Shown: one piece after another, positions 1-7,942 of the stretch | How the letters are laid out: each line of letters starts with the position of its first letter | Numbering within the stretch: the stretch's first letter is position 1 | Origin: an uncultured Bacteroidales bacterium | Lineage (GTDB): Bacteria > Bacteroidota > Bacteroidia > Bacteroidales > FEN-979 | NCBI GenBank assembly: GCA_903926565.1 | Contig: CAIYJU010000013.1 | Location: 1 to 63,691 of the forward strand | Reading direction: 5' to 3' | Length of the DNA: 63,691 bases | Program-made: the position numbers and the translations under genes | The notes under the pieces: model-generated | Told to the model about the DNA's origin: nothing | What the model saw: only the letters and a program-made list of their open reading frames with translations | Databases searched by the model: none

Positions 1-125
1 CTCCTGAAGGAGAGGGGAGTACCTGCACCAAAACATCCGGAGCAATACTTAACACTTAAAACTTAACACTTAACACTTAACACTTTTTCTCACCCCAACC
101 TCTCTTCTGAAGGAGAGGGGTGTAA
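1..125. repeat. Low-complexity leader with tandem heptamers and a repeated GA-rich motif
   Basis: Positions 48-82 are five tandem copies of the heptamer CTTAACA, the second with A in place of C. The motif CTGAAGGAGAGGGG occurs at 4-17 and again at 107-120, where it forms an imperfect hairpin with the preceding CCTCTCTTC. This looks like an intergenic dispersed repeat of the kind common in Bacteroidota genomes. No gene is seen here. Confidence 0.6.
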
Positions 126-163
126 TTGCACAAAATTACAACTATAACCTTTGCGTTATTAAT

Positions 164-171
164 TATCTTTG
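164..171 (+). promoter_or_regulatory. Bacteroidota -7 promoter element (TATCTTTG)
   Basis: Exact match to TAnnTTTG, 20 nt before the ATG at 192. It supports starting the permease at 192 rather than at the in-frame codon at 126, which lies upstream of the predicted transcription start. No clear -33 TTTG at proper spacing. Confidence 0.5.
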
Positions 172-191
172 CACCGGCACTCAATTTTTGC

Positions 192-1625
192 ATGAAAAAA
201 CTGGATCTTTTTATTTTAAAATCTTACCTGGGCCCCCTGGTAATGACATTTTTCATTGCGGTGTTTATCCTGCTCATGCAGTTCGTCTGGAAGTACATAG
301 ACGATATGGTTGGGAAAGGCCTGGAGTGGTATATCATTGTAAAACTTCTATTCTATTTCTCTTCAACGGTTGTACCGCTTGCATTGCCACTGGCCATCCT
401 GCTTTCGTCGCTGATGATGTTCGGGGATCTTGGTGAACATTATGAACTGGTGACGATGAAAGCCGCCGGGATCAGTCTTAACCGGATCATGCGCCCCCTC
501 ATCATATTATCGATTTTTATCAGTGCCCTCGGATTTTACTTCTCCAATGTTGTATTGCCTTTTGCCAACCTAAAGTTCCACTCCCTGCTTTTTGATGTAA
601 GGGAAAAAAAACTCTCCTTTAACCTGAAAGAAGGTTTCTTTTATGACGGAATTGAAGGATTCGTGATCAGGATCGGAAAGAAAGAGAAAGATGGCAACAC
701 GATCCGTGATGTGATGGTCTATGATCATACAAAACGCCTTGGAAATGTGTCGCTTACAACGGCTGAATGGGGAAAAATGGAGTTGTCGCCCGACAAGCGG
801 TTCCTGGTTTTCAGGTTGTATAACGGGATGAACTACGAGGAGCGCATCGATCTGCAAAACAATGAATCAACGCACCCCTTTCAGCGAACGGCCTTCACCG
901 AACAATACCAGATGTTTGACCTTTCTGCCTTTCAACTGACCCGTACAGATGAAAACCTTTTTAAGAAAAATTATGAAATGCAGAATATCAATCAATTGAG
1001 CCATTCAATTGATTCCATTAATGAGCAGTTGGCATCAGACAGGAAATCGTATGAATCGAATTTTGTCAACAACCTCCATTTCAGCACCAGAGGGGATGAA
1101 AAAAAAGATAAAAAAGCTGATACTGCGACAAAATTCAACCCTTCGGTCATCTATAATTTCAAGGCCGACGACCGTTCGATGATCCTGGAAACCGCTCTCA
1201 ATACATCAAAAAGCGGACTGGAGAACCTTACAAACAGCAAGGATAATCTTTACAATAAAAGCAAGCTGGTTTTCAAGCACCAGATCGTCTATCACAAAAA
1301 ATTTGCGTTTTCAATCGCCTGTTTTCTGCTTTTTTTTATCGGCGCACCCCTGGGAGCGATTATCCGTAAGGGCGGGTTGGGAATGCCGGCAGTCATCTCC
1401 ACCCTGTTTTTCATCCTTTTCTGGGTCATCTCCTTTGTGGGCGAGAAATATACCGCAGAAGGCGTTGTTCCTGCATGGCAGGGAATCTGGTACTCCTCGG
1501 CCGTGCTGATGCCGATTGGCATCTTTCTCACCATCAAGGCCACAAATGATGCATCACTTTTCGATATGGACGCATGGATGACTTTTTTCAAGAAACTGTT
1601 TAAAGGCCGGGAACGGCGAATATGA
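192..1625 (+). CDS. LptF/LptG family permease (lipopolysaccharide export)
   Basis: A 477-residue inner-membrane protein of the YjgP/YjgQ (LptF/LptG) family. In this family two such permeases work with the LptB ATPase to extract LPS from the inner membrane and pass it to the periplasmic bridge. Three membrane segments lie in the first 120 residues, followed by a large periplasmic domain (about residues 130-370) and three C-terminal membrane segments, the family layout. The short cytoplasmic stretch with MKAAGISLNRIMRPL (about residue 90-105) is the conserved coupling region. The start at 192 is chosen because a -7 promoter element sits just upstream. The stop overlaps the next start by 4 nt (ATGA), so it is probably translationally coupled to the glycosyltransferase. 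I cannot tell LptF from LptG. An lptB gene lies about 33 kb away at 34806. Confidence 0.85.
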   Translation: MKKLDLFILKSYLGPLVMTFFIAVFILLMQFVWKYIDDMVGKGLEWYIIVKLLFYFSSTVVPLALPLAILLSSLMMFGDLGEHYELVTMKAAGISLNRIMRPLIILSIFISALGFYFSNVVLPFANLKFHSLLFDVREKKLSFNLKEGFFYDGIEGFVIRIGKKEKDGNTIRDVMVYDHTKRLGNVSLTTAEWGKMELSPDKRFLVFRLYNGMNYEERIDLQNNESTHPFQRTAFTEQYQMFDLSAFQLTRTDENLFKKNYEMQNINQLSHSIDSINEQLASDRKSYESNFVNNLHFSTRGDEKKDKKADTATKFNPSVIYNFKADDRSMILETALNTSKSGLENLTNSKDNLYNKSKLVFKHQIVYHKKFAFSIACFLLFFIGAPLGAIIRKGGLGMPAVISTLFFILFWVISFVGEKYTAEGVVPAWQGIWYSSAVLMPIGIFLTIKATNDASLFDMDAWMTFFKKLFKGRERRI

Positions 1626-2854
1626 CAATCCTATTCCTATGCAACAAGTCGCCATGGCCGCCCAAAGAGGGAGGTCCGATGGCCATGAATATGCTCATCG
1701 ACGGGCTGACTTCGGCAGGGCATCAGGTAAAGGTGCTTGCCGTAAATTCTTTTAAATACAATATTTCAGCTGCTGAAATTCCGCCTGCCTATCATGAAAG
1801 GACAGGAATAGAACTTATCGATGTTGATCTGCGTCTTAAACCTGCCGATGCCCTTTTGAAGCTTTTAACCGGGGAGTCTTACCACGTTTCACGGTTTGCC
1901 TCCGGGAATTTCAGAAGCCGGTTGGAGGAGGTGCTTAAATCCGCCAGGTTCGACATTGTTCAGCTGGAAACGCTGTTTATGTGCCCCTTTATCGAAACCA
2001 TTCGAAAGCACTCATCAGCAAAGATCATCCTGCGGGCTCATAATATCGAACATGTTATATGGCAGCGAATTGCCCGGGAGACAAAAAACCCGGTAAAACA
2101 ATGGTATATCCTGCACCTGGCCAAAGCACTTAAAAACTATGAGCATAAAATCATCCGGAAGACGGATGGGATTGTGGCCATTACAGCAATGGATGCTGGG
2201 CATTTCAGGGGGATGGTGGAAGAGCAGGATGCAACGGACAAAGTACAAAGTGCAGTAGTTCCGGTGATTGACATTCCCTTCGGCCTTAACCCTGAGAACT
2301 ATTCTGATTCGCAAGACCTGGTCGAATTTCCCTCCCTTTTCTCACTCGGATCTATGAACTGGATCCCGAACCAGGAGGGGATCCGATGGTTTCTCCGGGA
2401 GGCATGGCCGAAAATACACAATCAGTTCCCTGACCTGAAATACTATCTTGCCGGCCGGGAAATGCCGGAATGGATGCAATCCTTAAATTTGCCGAATGTT
2501 GTTGTACTGGGAGAAGTGGAGGATGCCAGGCGGTTCCTGGCGTCAAAGGCAATCATGATTGTTCCCCTGTTCTCAGGCAGTGGCATAAGGGTGAAGATCA
2601 TTGAGGGGATGGCTGCCGGCAAAACCATTATTTCAACCGGCATCGGCGCGGAGGGAATTCATTATACACACAATGAAAACATTCTGATCGCCGGTTCACC
2701 CGATGATTTTTTCAAAATGACGTCTGTTTGTGTCACAAATATTGCCTTGTGCACAAAGATCGGGAAACAGGCGCGAATGTTGATCGAAACAGAATATGAC
2801 GCCAAAATTCTGACCCGAAAATTGCTTGCATTTTATCAACAAGTCACAGGATAA
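1622..2854 (+). CDS. Glycosyltransferase, GT4-like (GT-B fold)
   Basis: 410 residues with the two Rossmann-like halves of a GT-B glycosyltransferase. The N-terminal half starts TILFLCNKSPWPPKEGGP, which resembles the acceptor-side glycine loop of GT4 enzymes. The C-terminal half has SLGSMNWIPNQEG and the nucleotide-sugar region VPLFSGSGIRVKIIEGMAAG (about residues 315-335), with the acidic residue of the E-x7-E type motif. The donor and acceptor cannot be read from sequence. It overlaps the LPS permease by 4 nt and is followed by a second glycosyltransferase, suggesting a role in lipopolysaccharide or another surface glycan. Confidence 0.85.
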   Translation: MTILFLCNKSPWPPKEGGPMAMNMLIDGLTSAGHQVKVLAVNSFKYNISAAEIPPAYHERTGIELIDVDLRLKPADALLKLLTGESYHVSRFASGNFRSRLEEVLKSARFDIVQLETLFMCPFIETIRKHSSAKIILRAHNIEHVIWQRIARETKNPVKQWYILHLAKALKNYEHKIIRKTDGIVAITAMDAGHFRGMVEEQDATDKVQSAVVPVIDIPFGLNPENYSDSQDLVEFPSLFSLGSMNWIPNQEGIRWFLREAWPKIHNQFPDLKYYLAGREMPEWMQSLNLPNVVVLGEVEDARRFLASKAIMIVPLFSGSGIRVKIIEGMAAGKTIISTGIGAEGIHYTHNENILIAGSPDDFFKMTSVCVTNIALCTKIGKQARMLIETEYDAKILTRKLLAFYQQVTG

Positions 2855-2866
2855 CGCAGTTTTTCA

Positions 2867-2874
2867 TACTTTTG
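2867..2874 (+). promoter_or_regulatory. Bacteroidota -7 promoter element (TACTTTTG)
   Basis: Exact TAnnTTTG match in the 39-nt gap between the two glycosyltransferase genes, 19 nt before the ATG at 2894. Confidence 0.5.
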
Positions 2875-2893
2875 CCTGCTACAAGCTACCTTC

Positions 2894-4057
2894 ATGCGAT
2901 TATTTTTCATACTACCCCGGGTTCCATATCCTACTGAAAAAGGGGATAAACTTAGGGCATTCCATCAGATCAAACAGCTGTCGAAGCATCATGAGATCAT
3001 TCTGTGTGCGCTGAATGATGGTGATTTGCATGAGAATGCCATCCCTGTGCTGAAAAAATATGTGAAAGCCATCCATATCATCCCCATTTCGAAATTTTCG
3101 ATTGCGGTCAACCTTGTGAAGACCTTGTTTTCAAGCAAGCCGCTCCAGGTGGGCTACTTTTACAATGCGGCCTCAGCAGCAAAAATCCATGCACTCATTG
3201 CGGAGTATAAACCCGACCACATCTTCTGCCAGCTGATTCGTGTTGCAGAATATGTAAAAGGCATTCAGATTCCAAAAACGCTTGATTACCAGGATGTTTT
3301 TTCAAAAGGTGTTGAAAGAAGGCTCTCCTCCTCCCCTTTTTACCTTAAACCTTTCCTCAGGATCGAATACAACCGTTTAATGCGATATGAGCGTGAAGCA
3401 TTCGACACATTCGACAATAAAATAATCATCTCGGCACCCGACCGCGACCTGATTCCTCATCCCGACCGGGATGAAATTGTGGTTGTCGCCAACGGAGTGG
3501 ATACTGAATTTTTCAAACCCATGGATGCCGAGAAAAAATACGACCTTGTCTTCACGGGCAACATGGGATACCCTCCCAATATCAAAAGTGCTGAATACCT
3601 GGTGAATGAGATCCTGCCTGAAGTGCTGGAACACAAGCCTGACACCAGGCTGTTGATTGCAGGTGCCAGTCCGCATTTAAAGGTGCTGGCTCTTAAATCA
3701 TCACAAGTCGATGTGAGTGGCTGGGTACCCGACATGCGTGAATGCTATGCCAGTGCCCGCATATTTATTGCACCGATGCAGATCGGTACCGGTTTGCAGA
3801 ATAAACTTCTTGAGGCAATGGCCATGAAGATTCCCTGCATCACTTCACCCCTGGCTTTCCAGGCTTTGAATGCAAGGGATGGCGTTGAAATTCTGGTTGC
3901 CCAGACACCAAAAGAGTATGCTGCACACATCCTTATGCTGATGAACAATCCCGAAAAAGCCGCATCGATTGCACAAAACGGCTACGACTTTGTTCACCGG
4001 AACTTTAACTGGGAAACCGAAACTGACAAGATTGACAAATTGATCAAGCGGAAATAA
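2894..4057 (+). CDS. Glycosyltransferase of the TIGR03087 (PEP-CTERM/EpsH1-associated) type
   Basis: 387 residues, GT-B fold. The N-terminus (FILPRVPYPTEKGDKLRAFH, residues 4-23) matches the signature of the sugar-transferase family TIGR03087, named for its association with exosortase/exopolysaccharide loci in other bacteria. The C-terminal half has VFTGNMGYPPN (about residue 219) and APMQIGTGLQNKLLEAMAM (about residues 295-313) of the nucleotide-sugar site. The family link is from recognised sequence similarity, and the substrate is unknown. It is notable because an exosortase-family gene is also present in this window, but about 48 kb away, so a functional tie is only a possibility. Confidence 0.75.
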   Translation: MRLFFILPRVPYPTEKGDKLRAFHQIKQLSKHHEIILCALNDGDLHENAIPVLKKYVKAIHIIPISKFSIAVNLVKTLFSSKPLQVGYFYNAASAAKIHALIAEYKPDHIFCQLIRVAEYVKGIQIPKTLDYQDVFSKGVERRLSSSPFYLKPFLRIEYNRLMRYEREAFDTFDNKIIISAPDRDLIPHPDRDEIVVVANGVDTEFFKPMDAEKKYDLVFTGNMGYPPNIKSAEYLVNEILPEVLEHKPDTRLLIAGASPHLKVLALKSSQVDVSGWVPDMRECYASARIFIAPMQIGTGLQNKLLEAMAMKIPCITSPLAFQALNARDGVEILVAQTPKEYAAHILMLMNNPEKAASIAQNGYDFVHRNFNWETETDKIDKLIKRK

Positions 4058-4110
4058 TTCAAACAAGGCAGCACTGGCTGAATTATTGTAAACACTTCCC
4101 TCTGCCTGAT

Positions 4111-4141
4111 ACATTTAACATTTGACTTTGAACTTTGAACT
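4111..4141. repeat. Low-complexity TTTGAAC repeat
   Basis: Run of related units (CATTTGACTTTGAACTTTGAAC). A close relative lies in reverse orientation at 20403-20446. It is probably degenerate intergenic sequence rather than a regulatory site. Confidence 0.4.
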
Positions 4142-4149
4142 AACTTTTT

Positions 4150-5829
4150 ATGGCCGACGATAAAAAAATCATCTTCAGCATGGTGGGTCTCACCAAGACT
4201 TATCCTCCTCAGAAACAGGTGCTTAAAAACATCTATCTTTCATTCTTCTATGGTGCAAAAATTGGCATCATCGGTTTGAATGGCTCCGGAAAATCTACGC
4301 TCCTTAAAATAATTGCCGGAGTCGAGAAATCATTTTTGGGAGAAGTAGTTTTTTCCCCGGGATATTCGGTTGGATACCTGGAGCAGGACCCCCAGTTTGA
4401 CGACACTAAAACCGTAAGGCAGATTGTTGAAGAAGGGGTTCATGAAGTGGTAAGCCTTTTGAAAGAGTATGAAGAGGTTAACAACAAATTCGGGGAACCG
4501 CTGAGCGATGATGAGATGGACAAACTCATCAAAAGACAGGGGGAACTTACCGAACTCCTTGATCAGCATGGCGCATGGGACCTTGACAGCAAACTGGAGC
4601 GGGCCATGGACGCCCTGAGATGCCCGGAGCCTGATTCATCCGTAAAAAACCTTTCGGGCGGTGAACGCCGTCGTGTGGCATTGTGCAGGCTGCTGCTTCA
4701 GGAACCCGACATCCTGCTGCTGGATGAACCCACCAACCACCTTGATGCCGAATCGGTTCAATGGCTTGAGTTGCACCTGCAGCAATACAAAGGAACCGTT
4801 ATCGCCATCACCCACGACCGCTATTTTCTCGACAACGTAGCCGGCTGGATTCTCGAGCTCGACCGTGGCGAGGGCATCCCCTGGCAGGGAAATTACACCT
4901 CCTGGCTGGAGCAGAAATCGAACCGCCTTGCCATGGAGGAAAAGACGGAAAGCAAGCGGCGAAAAACACTTGAGCGTGAACTCGAGTGGGTGCGGATGTC
5001 ACCCAAGGCACGCCAGGCAAAAGGAAAAGCCCGTCTGAACGCCTACGAAAAGATGATGAGTGAAGATGTGCGCGAGAAGGAAGAACGCCTTGAGCTTTAT
5101 ATCCCCAACGGCCCCCGGTTAGGCAACATGGTGATTGAAGCCATCGATGTGTCGAAATCGTTTGGCGATAAGCTTTTATTCGAAGGATTGAACTTCTCCC
5201 TGCCACCGGCAGGCATTGTGGGGGTGATCGGCCCGAACGGTGCCGGGAAGACAACCCTGTTCAGGATGATCATGGATGTTGAGAAATCAGATACCGGCAT
5301 ATTTAAAGTTGGCGAAACCGTAAAGCTCGGCTACGTTGACCAGAGCCATACTGCCATTGATCCTGAAAAAACAGTGTTCCAGGTTATTTCAGGCGGTGCC
5401 GACAACATGCAGATCGGGGGCCGTACCATGAGCGCCAGGGCCTATGTAGCCCGCTTCAATTTCAGCGGGGCGGACCAGGAAAAAAAATGCGGTGTCCTTT
5501 CCGGCGGAGAGCGCAACCGCCTTCACCTCGCGCTAACGCTGAAAGAGGAGGCGAATGTGCTGCTGCTTGATGAGCCAACCAACGACATCGATGTAAATAC
5601 ACTCCGGGCCCTGGAAGAAGGCCTTGAAAATTTCGCAGGATGCGCGGTGATCATCTCCCACGACCGGTGGTTCCTCGACCGCATAGCAACCCACATCCTC
5701 GCGTTTGAAGGAGATTCACAGATGTATTTCTTTGAGGGCTCCTATTCCGATTATGAAGAAAACCATAAAAAGAGGAACGGTGATCTCACGCCAAAACGGA
5801 TCAGGTATAAGAAATTAAAGGTGACTTAA
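4150..5829 (+). CDS. ettA: Energy-dependent translational throttle protein EttA (ABC-F)
   Basis: 559 residues, the usual EttA length, with two ABC ATPase domains and no membrane segments. Domain 1 has Walker A GLNGSGKST (residues 42-50), signature LSGGERRR and Walker B DILLLDEPTNHLD. Domain 2 has Walker A GPNGAGKT (about 360) and LSGGERNR (about 449) followed by LLLDEPTNDID. The linker between them is the charged PtIM region that contacts tRNA and 23S rRNA in ABC-F proteins. EttA binds the ribosomal E site and gates entry into elongation according to the ATP/ADP ratio. The next gene follows after 9 nt. Another ABC-F paralogue is possible, but length and motif spacing favour EttA. Confidence 0.92.
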   Translation: MADDKKIIFSMVGLTKTYPPQKQVLKNIYLSFFYGAKIGIIGLNGSGKSTLLKIIAGVEKSFLGEVVFSPGYSVGYLEQDPQFDDTKTVRQIVEEGVHEVVSLLKEYEEVNNKFGEPLSDDEMDKLIKRQGELTELLDQHGAWDLDSKLERAMDALRCPEPDSSVKNLSGGERRRVALCRLLLQEPDILLLDEPTNHLDAESVQWLELHLQQYKGTVIAITHDRYFLDNVAGWILELDRGEGIPWQGNYTSWLEQKSNRLAMEEKTESKRRKTLERELEWVRMSPKARQAKGKARLNAYEKMMSEDVREKEERLELYIPNGPRLGNMVIEAIDVSKSFGDKLLFEGLNFSLPPAGIVGVIGPNGAGKTTLFRMIMDVEKSDTGIFKVGETVKLGYVDQSHTAIDPEKTVFQVISGGADNMQIGGRTMSARAYVARFNFSGADQEKKCGVLSGGERNRLHLALTLKEEANVLLLDEPTNDIDVNTLRALEEGLENFAGCAVIISHDRWFLDRIATHILAFEGDSQMYFFEGSYSDYEENHKKRNGDLTPKRIRYKKLKVT

Positions 5830-5838
5830 TCAGCTTTA

Positions 5839-6330
5839 ATGAAAAAAATTAACTCCCAATTACTAAATACCACGAGCCGCCTTGCAAAAGACTCAAAACG
5901 GCAACGTATGAATTTTAATTTTCACAGCACGCCCGACGATCCCCTGCAACGCCTGCTGAATGCCATTGAACCTTACAGCTACGTTCAGCCTCACAAGCAC
6001 GAGGCGCCTGATAAACGGGAGGTGTTTTTCGCTTTGAAAGGACGGATGCTGGTGGTTGAATTTGATGACCTTGGAAATATCACGGATCAGATCCTGCTTG
6101 ATCCTGCCGGCGGAAACTTTGGGGTTGAAATCGCTCCGCGCACCTGGCATACCATCATCTCCCTTGAAGAGGGGTCGGTGGCTTATGAATTCAAGGATGG
6201 ACCCTATTCCCCTCTTGATGATAAAAACTTCGCCTCCTGGGCACCCGTTGAAGGATCAGCTGAAACATTAAATTACATCCATGGAATTTTAGCTAAAACC
6301 GGCTACGATATACAAAAAACTCCGAAGTAG
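5839..6330 (+). CDS. WbuC family cupin-fold metalloprotein
   Basis: 163 residues resembling the WbuC cupin family often found near O-antigen or other polysaccharide genes. Candidate metal ligands are H52 and H54 in PHKHEAPDKREVFF, E61, and H104 in APRTWHTIIS, a typical cupin arrangement. The reaction is unknown, and sugar isomerase-like chemistry is only a guess. It starts 9 nt after ettA and probably shares its transcript. The first 25 residues are polar and not a signal peptide, so it should be cytoplasmic. Confidence 0.75.
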   Translation: MKKINSQLLNTTSRLAKDSKRQRMNFNFHSTPDDPLQRLLNAIEPYSYVQPHKHEAPDKREVFFALKGRMLVVEFDDLGNITDQILLDPAGGNFGVEIAPRTWHTIISLEEGSVAYEFKDGPYSPLDDKNFASWAPVEGSAETLNYIHGILAKTGYDIQKTPK

Positions 6331-6351
6331 CGAAGTAGCGAAATTGTTTGC

Positions 6352-6359
6352 TATATTTG
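6352..6359 (+). promoter_or_regulatory. Bacteroidota -7 promoter element (TATATTTG)
   Basis: Exact TAnnTTTG match. It overlaps the possible TTG codon at 6348, so translation should begin downstream, at the GTG at 6375, giving a very short leader. Confidence 0.55.
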
Positions 6360-6374
6360 CACAAACAACTGCCC

Positions 6375-7751
6375 GTGGCTATACAAAAACCTTCCATCCC
6401 GAAAGGAACCCGTGATTTTTCGCCCCTTGAAATGGTCAGGCGTAACTATATTTTTGACACCATCCGCAATGTCTTCCAGGTTTTCGGGTACCAACCGATT
6501 GAAACCCCGGTGATGGAGAACCTCTCCACCCTCATGGGAAAATATGGCGAGGAGGGTGACAAGCTGCTTTTTAAGATCCTTAACTCGGGCAATTACCTCG
6601 ACGGGCTTCCTGAATCTGCCTCCCGCATTCTTGATCCGGCCGCACGACTGGTTGACCTGACCAAACACATTGCAGATAAAGGCCTCCGATACGACCTTAC
6701 CGTTCCTTTTGCACGCTATGTCGTACAACATCAGAACGAACTTGTTTTTCCTTTCAAACGCTATCAGATACAACCTGTATGGCGGGCCGACCGACCACAG
6801 AAAGGCCGCTACCGTGAATTTTTCCAATGCGACGTGGACGTGATCGGGAGCAACTCCCTGCTGAATGAGGTGGAACTGGCACAAATTATCGACACAGTAT
6901 TTACAAAACTTGGCATCAGGGTGCTGATCAGACTTAATAACAGGAAAATTCTTGCCGGAATTGCAGAAGCCATCGGAGCACCTGAAAAACTGACTGACAT
7001 CACGGTTGCCATGGATAAGCTGGATAAAACCGGCATCGACAAAGTAAACGATGAACTCATCCAGCGCGGCATTACTTATGAATCTGTTGTAAAACTCCAG
7101 CCCATTCTAACCCTGGAAGGAAAGATCAAATCGAAGTTTGATGCCCTTACAGCACTTTTCAACGACTCGGAAATTGGCCGGAAAGGGCTGGAAGAGATGC
7201 GGACGGTCCTGGAGTATTTAAAAGAGATGACGCTGCATAATAAATTTGATTTCGATATCACATTGGCAAGAGGACTGAGTTATTATACCGGGACTATTGT
7301 TGAGGTTAAAGCAATGGATGCAGCCATGGGCAGCATCTGCGGGGGTGGCAGATACGATGACCTGACCGGGATATTTGGTTTGCCGGGTATGTCAGGCGTT
7401 GGCATCTCCTTTGGCGCCGACCGGATCTATGATGTAATGAATGAACTTAACCTCTTCCCGGATACCATCCAGGCTTCGACCCGTGCCCTGTTTGTTAATT
7501 TTGGTTCGGAGGAAGAGAAATACTGTATGAAACTGCTGGCTGCGCTCAGGTCGGCAGACATCCCGTCAGAAATTTATCCTGATGCAGCCAAAGTAAAGAA
7601 ACAGATGGATTATGCCAATCGTAAAGGGATTCCGTTTGTGATCCTGATTGGCAAAGATGAGATAGAAACCGGTGTATTGACCATCAAGAATATGGTGACA
7701 GGAGAACAGAAAGCCAGTTCCATGGAAGAAGCCAAAGCATTGTTATCATGA
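6375..7751 (+). CDS. hisS: Histidyl-tRNA synthetase
   Basis: Class II aminoacyl-tRNA synthetase that charges tRNA-His. From the GTG at 6375 it is 458 residues, starting [17 protein letters not shown], where KGTRDFSP is the conserved HisRS opening. The motif 2 region is [20 protein letters not shown]. The histidine-binding signature [15 protein letters not shown] and the glycine-rich [12 protein letters not shown] follow, then a C-terminal anticodon-binding domain. The longer frame from TTG 6348 is rejected because the -7 promoter element lies across it. It is downstream of the cupin gene with its own promoter. Confidence 0.93.
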   Translation: MAIQKPSIPKGTRDFSPLEMVRRNYIFDTIRNVFQVFGYQPIETPVMENLSTLMGKYGEEGDKLLFKILNSGNYLDGLPESASRILDPAARLVDLTKHIADKGLRYDLTVPFARYVVQHQNELVFPFKRYQIQPVWRADRPQKGRYREFFQCDVDVIGSNSLLNEVELAQIIDTVFTKLGIRVLIRLNNRKILAGIAEAIGAPEKLTDITVAMDKLDKTGIDKVNDELIQRGITYESVVKLQPILTLEGKIKSKFDALTALFNDSEIGRKGLEEMRTVLEYLKEMTLHNKFDFDITLARGLSYYTGTIVEVKAMDAAMGSICGGGRYDDLTGIFGLPGMSGVGISFGADRIYDVMNELNLFPDTIQASTRALFVNFGSEEEKYCMKLLAALRSADIPSEIYPDAAKVKKQMDYANRKGIPFVILIGKDEIETGVLTIKNMVTGEQKASSMEEAKALLS

Positions 7752-7825
7752 CAAAGAAAAACGTAAAACGAACCTGGGCAACCGCCATCCTTTCGGCCCG
7801 CAGCATGATCATTGGTGCAGAATGA
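7748..7825 (+). other. 25-codon ORF overlapping the hisS stop; possible gene remnant
   Basis: An ATG overlapping the hisS TGA by 4 nt opens a frame encoding [20 protein letters not shown] and five more residues before a TGA. The translational-coupling geometry resembles a downstream operon gene. It stops 1 nt before the repeat at 7826, so it could be the 5' end of a gene disrupted there. I do not recognise the peptide, and chance is equally possible. Confidence 0.2.
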
Positions 7826-7895
7826 TTTGTAGGGACGGGGCATGCCCCGTCCCCACAGCATGCCCCGTCCCCACGGCATGCCCCGTCCGTACAAA
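7826..7895. repeat. GC-rich inverted repeat with three 18-bp internal direct copies
   Basis: Arms at 7826-7846 and 7875-7895 are 21-nt inverted repeats with one mismatch. Inside, GCATGCCCCGTCCCCAC recurs at 7840 and 7858 and partly at 7876, an 18-bp period. The surrounding DNA is AT-rich, so the block stands out by composition. It is likely a dispersed non-coding repeat that can fold into alternative hairpins. Confidence 0.7.
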
Positions 7896-7942
7896 AATAT
7901 AAATCAGAAATTACAGGTAGTTTTACATTTTAACCAAATTTT

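Noticed and set aside
6351..6884. 177-codon open frame on the minus strand inside hisS
   Set aside because: It is antisense to a clear, motif-complete hisS gene and its product has no recognisable pattern. It is a codon-usage shadow, as are similar frames at 4808-5254 and 12720-13166.
7840..7888. Three spaced repeats that could suggest a small CRISPR array
   Set aside because: The copies are directly adjacent with an 18-bp period and no variable spacers, and each unit is palindromic. No cas gene is nearby.
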